Source: Phascolarctobacterium sp.
GTDB taxonomy: Bacteria > Bacillota > Negativicutes > Acidaminococcales > Acidaminococcaceae
Direction of reading: 5' to 3'
DNA length: 19,129 nucleotides
NCBI GenBank assembly: GCA_019417125.1
Contig: DXVZ01000023.1
Coordinates: forward strand, 1 to 19,129
The notes beneath the pieces are model-generated. The model saw nothing but the letters and a program-made list of their open reading frames with translations. It was not told the DNA's origin and did no database searches. Position 1 is the first letter of the stretch, and each line of letters opens with the position of its first letter. The translations under genes were made by a program, and so were the position numbers. Positions 15,097 to 19,129 of this stretch are shown here, one piece after another.

Positions 15097-15939
15097 GTGG
15101 CTAAAATTTTATTTAAAAGTAATTTAGCACCTGCTGTTTACGAATTTTTAGTAGATGCACCCCTGATTGCGCATAAATGCCAGCCGGGGCAATTTGTAAT
15201 GATACGCACTGATGAGGACAGCGAACGTATTCCGCTGACCATTGCTGACTTTGACCGCGAAAAAGGAACTATTACTTTAATTGTGCAGGCGGTTGGCAAC
15301 ACCACCAAGCATCTGTGCGATACATTTGAAGAAGGCGACGATATTCTCGACGTTGTCGGGCCGCTTGGCCGTCCGTCTGAAATGGGCAAATTCGGCACGG
15401 TAGTCTGCGTAGGCGGCGGCATCGGCGTTGCACCGGTTTACCCGATTGCCCGCGCATATCACGAGCTGGGTAATAAAGTAATCTCCGTTATCGGCGCGCG
15501 CAGCAAGGATTTAGTTATTTGGCGCGATAAAATGGCAGCAGTCAGCGACGAGCTGATTATTACTACTGATGACGGCAGTGAAGGGCACAAAGGCTTTGTA
15601 ACCGACCCGCTGCGCGAAATGCTGGAAAAAGGCGAACAGATTGATTACGTTATCGCCATCGGCCCCGTAATTATGATGAAAAATGTGGCTGCTACCACCA
15701 AACCTTTCGGCACTAAAACCATTGTCAGCCTTAACACCATTATGGTTGACGGCACCGGTATGTGCGGCGGCTGCCGCGTAACCGTAGGAGGCGAAACAAA
15801 ATTTGCCTGCGTTGACGGTCCTGAATTTGACGGGCATTTAGTTGATTTTGCCAACTTAATGCAGCGCCAGGTGATGTACAAAGACCAGGAATCTATTGAA
15901 TACAGCTGCGGAGGTCATTGCAAATGCGTGGAGGAATGA
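15097..15939 (+). CDS. nfnA: NfnA, small subunit of NADH-dependent ferredoxin:NADP+ oxidoreductase
   Basis: NfnAB is a soluble flavin-based electron-bifurcating transhydrogenase: it couples 2 NADPH, NAD+ and oxidised ferredoxin to 2 NADP+, NADH and reduced ferredoxin, in either direction. This 280-residue subunit has a ferredoxin-reductase FAD domain (RIPLTIADFD), an NAD domain (VGGGIGVAPV) and a [2Fe-2S] site with Cys223, Cys226 and Cys238, plus Asp218 in VDGTGMCGGC at the place of the unusual Asp ligand known from Thermotoga NfnA. The protein ends in CGGHCKC, adding Cys271, 275 and 277. GTG start with GGGAGG (15082-15087) nine bases upstream. The larger subunit follows in overlap, which separates it from dihydroorotate dehydrogenase electron-transfer subunits. 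Confidence 0.92.
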   Translation: MAKILFKSNLAPAVYEFLVDAPLIAHKCQPGQFVMIRTDEDSERIPLTIADFDREKGTITLIVQAVGNTTKHLCDTFEEGDDILDVVGPLGRPSEMGKFGTVVCVGGGIGVAPVYPIARAYHELGNKVISVIGARSKDLVIWRDKMAAVSDELIITTDDGSEGHKGFVTDPLREMLEKGEQIDYVIAIGPVIMMKNVAATTKPFGTKTIVSLNTIMVDGTGMCGGCRVTVGGETKFACVDGPEFDGHLVDFANLMQRQVMYKDQESIEYSCGGHCKCVEE

Positions 15940-17315
15940 GAAACCCGATGCCGGAACAACCGGCAGAAGTAAGAAATAAAAACTTTAAAGAGGTTGCCCT
16001 CGGCTATGATATGAAAACCGCCGTTGACGAAGCAGAACGCTGCCTGCACTGCCCGAAACCACTGTGCGTAACTGGTTGTCCGGTAAATGTAGAAATTCCG
16101 GCTTTTATTCAGGCAGTAAAAGAAGGCAACATGGAAGAAGCAATTAAAATTTTAAAACGCAAAAACAGCCTGCCAGCTGTTTGCGGGCGTGTGTGCCCGC
16201 AGGAAAACCAGTGCGAAAAGAAATGCGTGCTGGGCATTAAAGGCCAATCCGTCGCTATTGGACGTTTGGAACGCTTTGTAGCTGATTACGCGCGAGAGCA
16301 TGGCATTGATAACGTGGATAACGAAAAAGCAGCGCCCAACGGTAAAAAAGTTGCTATTGTCGGCAGCGGGCCTTCAGGCCTTACCGCTGCTGGCGACCTT
16401 GCCAAAATGGGTTATGATGTTACCGTTTTTGAAGCTTTGCATGCCCCAGGCGGTGTTTTGATGTACGGTATTCCGGAATTCCGCCTGCCGAAAGAAATTG
16501 TGCAGCACGAAATTGACGCGCTGAAAAAACTGGGCGTAAAAATTATGGTGGACGCCGTTATCGGCAGAATTTTTACCTTGCAGGAACTGTTTGAAGAAGA
16601 AGGCTTCGATGCTATTTACGTAGGCACCGGCGCAGGCCTGCCGCACTTTATGAACATCGAAGGCGAAAACCTTAACGGTGTATATTCCGCCAACGAATTT
16701 TTAACCCGCGTAAACTTAATGCGCGCTTACCAGTTCCCTAAAGTTGCCACGCCGGTTTATGTAGGCAAAAAAGTTGCCGTTGTAGGCGCGGGCAACGTTG
16801 CTATGGATGCGGCACGTACTGCCAAACGCCTTGGCGCGGAGCAGGTTTATATTGTTTACCGCCGCAGCATGGACGAAATGCCGGCGCGTAAAGAAGAAAT
16901 CGGCCACGCCCAGGAAGAAGGCATTGAGCTGCGCCTGTTAAATAATCCTATCCGCATTTTGGGCAACGAAAAAGGCTGGGTAAACGGTATGGAATGTATT
17001 AAAATGGAACTTGGCGAACCCGACGCCAGCGGACGCCGCAGCCCGGTAGCCATTAAAGGCAGCGAATACGTGCTTGACGTTGACATGGTTGTTATGGCGA
17101 TAGGGCAGGGACCAAACCCGCTGTTGAAACAAACTACGCACGACCTTGAAACCAACAAGCGCGGCAACATCGTCGCTGATGAAAACGGAGCCACCTCCAT
17201 ACCCGGCGTATTTGCCGGCGGCGATATTGTTACCGGCGCTGCAACAGTAATTTCAGCCATGGGCGCAGGCAAAAAAGCCGCTCACGCTATTGACGAATAT
17301 TTGAAAAATAAATAA
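15924..17315 (+). CDS. nfnB: NfnB, large subunit of NADH-dependent ferredoxin:NADP+ oxidoreductase
   Basis: The 463-residue protein matches the bifurcating large subunit (GltD-like fold). Two [4Fe-4S] clusters are formed from Cys40, 43, 48, 52 and Cys87, 91, 97, 101; Glu98 beside Cys97 may be the unusual Glu ligand described for Thermotoga NfnB. FAD binds at VAIVGSGPSGLTAAGDL (about 143-159) and NADP(H) at VAVVGAGNVAMDAARTA (about 284-300); GGDIVTGAATVISAMGAG closes the flavin site. I choose ATG 15924, eight bases after GGAGGT (15910-15915). The ATG at 15936 has its SD too close, and TTG 15918 is worse. The gene overlaps nfnA by 16 bases. Adjacency to nfnA rules out a glutamate synthase small subunit. 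It is the last gene of the operon. Confidence 0.92.
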   Translation: MRGGMRNPMPEQPAEVRNKNFKEVALGYDMKTAVDEAERCLHCPKPLCVTGCPVNVEIPAFIQAVKEGNMEEAIKILKRKNSLPAVCGRVCPQENQCEKKCVLGIKGQSVAIGRLERFVADYAREHGIDNVDNEKAAPNGKKVAIVGSGPSGLTAAGDLAKMGYDVTVFEALHAPGGVLMYGIPEFRLPKEIVQHEIDALKKLGVKIMVDAVIGRIFTLQELFEEEGFDAIYVGTGAGLPHFMNIEGENLNGVYSANEFLTRVNLMRAYQFPKVATPVYVGKKVAVVGAGNVAMDAARTAKRLGAEQVYIVYRRSMDEMPARKEEIGHAQEEGIELRLLNNPIRILGNEKGWVNGMECIKMELGEPDASGRRSPVAIKGSEYVLDVDMVVMAIGQGPNPLLKQTTHDLETNKRGNIVADENGATSIPGVFAGGDIVTGAATVISAMGAGKKAAHAIDEYLKNK

Positions 17316-17320
17316 TCCTC

Positions 17321-17349
17321 TGTAAAATTAAGCAGTTTACCTGTATAAT
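17321..17349 (+). promoter_or_regulatory. Candidate promoter embedded in the nfnB terminator, for the antiporter gene
   Basis: TATAAT at 17344-17349 lies in the terminator loop, 17 bases after TGTAAA at 17321-17326. A start about seven bases after the -10 would fall in the descending arm of the hairpin, so the new transcript would lack the ascending arm and not be terminated. The same arrangement recurs at 18702-18730. Confidence 0.5.
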
Positions 17350-17370
17350 AAATAGGTAAACTGCTTTTTT
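17330..17370 (+). terminator. Strong Rho-independent terminator after nfnB
   Basis: AAGCAGTTTACCT (17330-17342) and AGGTAAACTGCTT (17354-17366) form a perfect 13-bp stem with an 11-base loop, followed by Ts to 17370. The loop contains TATAAT. Confidence 0.93.
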
Positions 17371-17390
17371 ATTAACTGATTGAGGTAACT

Positions 17391-18698
17391 ATGACGGAAA
17401 TACTTACGCTGGCTACTTTTTGCGTGCTGCTTTTGTGGTGCGTTTTCTTTGGCTTTTCAATATTGTATGCGCTGGCAGCAGGGCTGCTGCTCTTCCTGCT
17501 GTACGGCAGGCATAAAGGTTTTAGCTGGGCAGAACTGCTGCACCTGGCGCTGTCAGGTATTAAAACCGTAAAAAATATTTTAATAACCTTTGTGTTAATC
17601 GGCATGTTAACAGCGCTGTGGCGCGAAGCGGGAACGATACCGGTAATAGTTTGCTATGCGGCGCAGATTATTAACCTGTCGCTGTTTCTTGTAATGACGT
17701 TTCTCCTAAACTGTTTTATTTCCGTATTGACGGGTACTGCCTTTGGCACGGCGGCAACAATGGGCGTTATCTGCGCATCGATAGCTTCTACAATGCAGAT
17801 TAATCCGGTACTTACAGGCGGGGCAGTACTTTCCGGCGTTTTTTTCGGCGACCGCTGCTCGCCGGTATCTACCAGCGCACTGCTTGTTGCGGAACTTACC
17901 GCTACCGATATTTTTAAAAATATCAAAAATATGCTGCGTTCTGCGCTTCTTCCGTTTATTGGCAGCTGCCTTATTTACGCCGCAGCGGGGTTTATCACCG
18001 GTGCACAGGGCGAAATGCTTGATTTATACGCCATTTTTGGGCGTGGGTTTAATTTAAACCTGGCTGCGCTGATACCTGCTGCTGCCATTTTTGTTATGGC
18101 AGTGCTGCGCATAGATGTTAAAATCGCAATGTTGGTCAGCATTTTAACAGCTGTTCCGGTTTGCCTGTTGATACAGCATACGCCGCTCGCGGCTTTCCCT
18201 CATCTGCTTTGGGCAGGATACAGCGCCAGTGACGCACAGCTTGCGGCAATGCTTAATGGGGGAGGCATCGTTTCAATGGTGAATGTGGCTGCTATCGTCT
18301 GCCTTTCTGCGTCGTATTCCGGCATTTTTCAAAAAACAGGTTTGCTGGATAAAGCAAAGCTCGGCATTAGTATTTTGGCAAGGGCAACTACGCCTTACGC
18401 AGCCGTGCTTTGTACAGCAGTAATCTCTGCCATGATTGCCTGTAACCAGGCGCTTGCTATTATGCTTACGCACCAGCTTTGCCGCGCTGCGCAGCCTGAT
18501 AATAATAAACTGGCGCTTTACCTTGAAGATACCGCCGTTGTAGTTGCACCGTTAATTCCGTGGTCTATTGCCGGTGCTGTGCCGCTTGCCTCCATCGGCG
18601 CGCCAACTGAAAGCATATTTTTCGCCTGCTTTTTGTATTTACTGCCTCTATGGCAGTTAGCCGCAAGCGCTTATGCCAAACGCCGGGCGTGGAAATAA
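17391..18698 (+). CDS. NhaC-family Na+/H+ antiporter-like transporter
   Basis: The 435-residue protein has about 10-11 membrane segments and the NhaC-family signature GGAVLSGVFFGDRCSPVSTSA around residues 143-163, with a second Gly-rich segment LNGGGIVSMVNV in the latter half and a repeated architecture typical of the ion-transporter superfamily. NhaC-type proteins exchange Na+ for H+ (as in Bacillus), and close relatives exchange organic acids such as malate/lactate (MleN) or tyrosine/tyramine-like substrates, so the ion or solute is uncertain. The ATG at 17391 follows TGAGGTAAC (SD GAGG at 17382-17385). The gene stands alone between two terminator-like hairpins, each overlapping a promoter-like sequence, so it is probably a single-gene transcript. 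Confidence 0.82.
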   Translation: MTEILTLATFCVLLLWCVFFGFSILYALAAGLLLFLLYGRHKGFSWAELLHLALSGIKTVKNILITFVLIGMLTALWREAGTIPVIVCYAAQIINLSLFLVMTFLLNCFISVLTGTAFGTAATMGVICASIASTMQINPVLTGGAVLSGVFFGDRCSPVSTSALLVAELTATDIFKNIKNMLRSALLPFIGSCLIYAAAGFITGAQGEMLDLYAIFGRGFNLNLAALIPAAAIFVMAVLRIDVKIAMLVSILTAVPVCLLIQHTPLAAFPHLLWAGYSASDAQLAAMLNGGGIVSMVNVAAIVCLSASYSGIFQKTGLLDKAKLGISILARATTPYAAVLCTAVISAMIACNQALAIMLTHQLCRAAQPDNNKLALYLEDTAVVVAPLIPWSIAGAVPLASIGAPTESIFFACFLYLLPLWQLAASAYAKRRAWK

Positions 18699-18701
18699 TG
18701 C

Positions 18702-18730
18702 TGTAAAATAAAAAGGATTGCCTGTATAAT
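18702..18730 (+). promoter_or_regulatory. Candidate promoter for the AT-rich coiled-coil gene
   Basis: TGTAAA (18702-18707), a 17-base spacer and TATAAT (18725-18730) repeat the arrangement before the antiporter gene, including the flanking CTGTAAAAT and CCTGTATAATA. It lies 48 bases before the ATG at 18778. Confidence 0.5.
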
Positions 18731-18751
18731 ATAAATATAGGTAAATTTTTT
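18718..18751 (+). terminator. Weak terminator-like hairpin after the antiporter gene
   Basis: TTGCCT (18718-18723) can pair with AGGTAA (18739-18744) with one G-T pair across a 15-base loop, followed by six Ts (18746-18751). It looks like a decayed relative of the strong hairpin at 17330-17370. Confidence 0.4.
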
Positions 18752-18777
18752 ACTATTATTTTGTTAGGTGAAAAACA

Positions 18778-19129
18778 ATGAATAATACTAACGATAAAAT
18801 TATTACTTTGCCAGAATTTGTAGAATTAAAAAATGAAGTTGAAAAAATGCGTACAGAAATTTCTATGCTTGTGTTAGAACGTGATGAATTGCTTTATGTT
18901 GAATGCAAAAATATTGAAATGACATATATGTTAGAACTTGGTAATCTTGAATATAAAGCTTATGAACTTAATATTACTGTTATGCGTCTAAAACGTAAAG
19001 TTGAATTGATACAAGCAAAAAAGAACAGACAGGAAAAAGTAAATTTGTCTGAAATTGAAAACATATTAGAAAAAGAATTTTATCAATATAAAAAAGAGTT
19101 AGATAAGCAAATAAATAAATTTAATAGTG
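18778..19129 (+). CDS. Coiled-coil protein, N-terminal part, possibly of a J-domain protein
   Basis: An ATG at 18778, eight bases after AGGTG (18765-18769), opens a frame that runs off the right edge (117 residues visible). It is almost all helix with heptad-like Leu, Glu and Lys: LPEFVELKNEVEKMRTEI, then ERDELLYVECKNIEM and LIQAKKNRQEK. These segments recall Firmicutes proteins that have a long N-terminal coiled coil and a C-terminal J domain (annotated DnaJ-like), but that match is from memory and the C-terminus is not visible. The coding bases are very AT-rich (12 G/C of 60 in 18781-18840) compared with the neighbouring antiporter (35 of 60 in 18541-18600), with AAA, GAA and TTA codons favoured. 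The function is unknown. Confidence 0.7.
   Translation, partial: MNNTNDKIITLPEFVELKNEVEKMRTEISMLVLERDELLYVECKNIEMTYMLELGNLEYKAYELNITVMRLKRKVELIQAKKNRQEKVNLSEIENILEKEFYQYKKELDKQINKFNS

Noticed and set aside
15924..17315. Glutamate synthase small subunit (GltD) or GltA-like enzyme
   Set aside because: The fold is the same, but the overlapping nfnA with its Asp/Cys [2Fe-2S] site and the absence of a large glutamate synthase gene identify NfnB.

Overview
This window is a dense, wholly plus-strand stretch of bacterial chromosome carrying 18 protein genes, two of them cut by the window edges. Base composition is moderate, Shine-Dalgarno (SD) sites are strong, and genes overlap or nearly touch. An anaerobic, electron-bifurcating Firmicute with an outer envelope (class Negativicutes, perhaps near Phascolarctobacterium) fits best: there are lar nickel-pincer genes and NfnAB together with an ArnT-like glycosyltransferase and type IV pilus/secretion inner-membrane genes. 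The taxon is an inference; no rRNA is present. I see no tRNA, rRNA, CRISPR array, insertion sequence or phage gene, and no gene-free stretch longer than about 125 bases.

Layout. (1) 2-1744: the end of a type IV pilus/type II secretion assembly locus, with a PilM-PilN (GspL-like) fusion and a PilO-like protein. (2) 1842-9225: a seven-gene run behind a candidate promoter near 1764-1793: larB, larC (with a 57-residue tract holding 30 His), RNase HIII, a YdjC/HpnK/NaxD-type deacetylase, a UPF0104 flippase-like membrane protein, a GalE-like epimerase and an ArnT-like (GT83) glycosyltransferase, closed by a terminator at 9232-9264. (3) 9348-17315: an eight-gene operon with a promoter at about 9282-9310 and a strong terminator at 17330-17370: HAD phosphatase, mtnP-like phosphorylase, mtnA, ahcY-like hydrolase, class II aldolase, mtaD deaminase, nfnA and nfnB. 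(4) 17391-18698: an NhaC-family antiporter, flanked on both sides by near-identical promoter-like sequences. (5) 18778 to the edge: a very AT-rich coiled-coil gene, incomplete.

The most interesting unit is operon 3. Three independent signals suggest that by-products of S-adenosylmethionine use are deaminated before cleavage. An MTA/SAH deaminase is present. The phosphorylase carries Asn207/Ala209 where MTA phosphorylases carry the two adenine-reading Asp. The AhcY-like enzyme has His-Leu-Glu-Ala-Lys where classical SAH hydrolases have His-x-Thr-x-Gln/Glu. The proposed flow is MTA, SAH and perhaps 5'-deoxyadenosine to their inosyl forms, then to methylthioribose-1-phosphate plus hypoxanthine or to homocysteine plus inosine. 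MtnA and the class II aldolase would next give dihydroxyacetone phosphate plus an aldehyde (a DHAP-shunt-like end). No enzyme of the oxidative methionine salvage pathway is in the window.

A second possible system lies in region 2. Deacetylase, flippase-like protein, epimerase and ArnT-like transferase together resemble the Francisella route that adds galactosamine to lipid A (NaxD, FlmK), although the polyprenyl-phosphate sugar-loading enzyme is not in this window.
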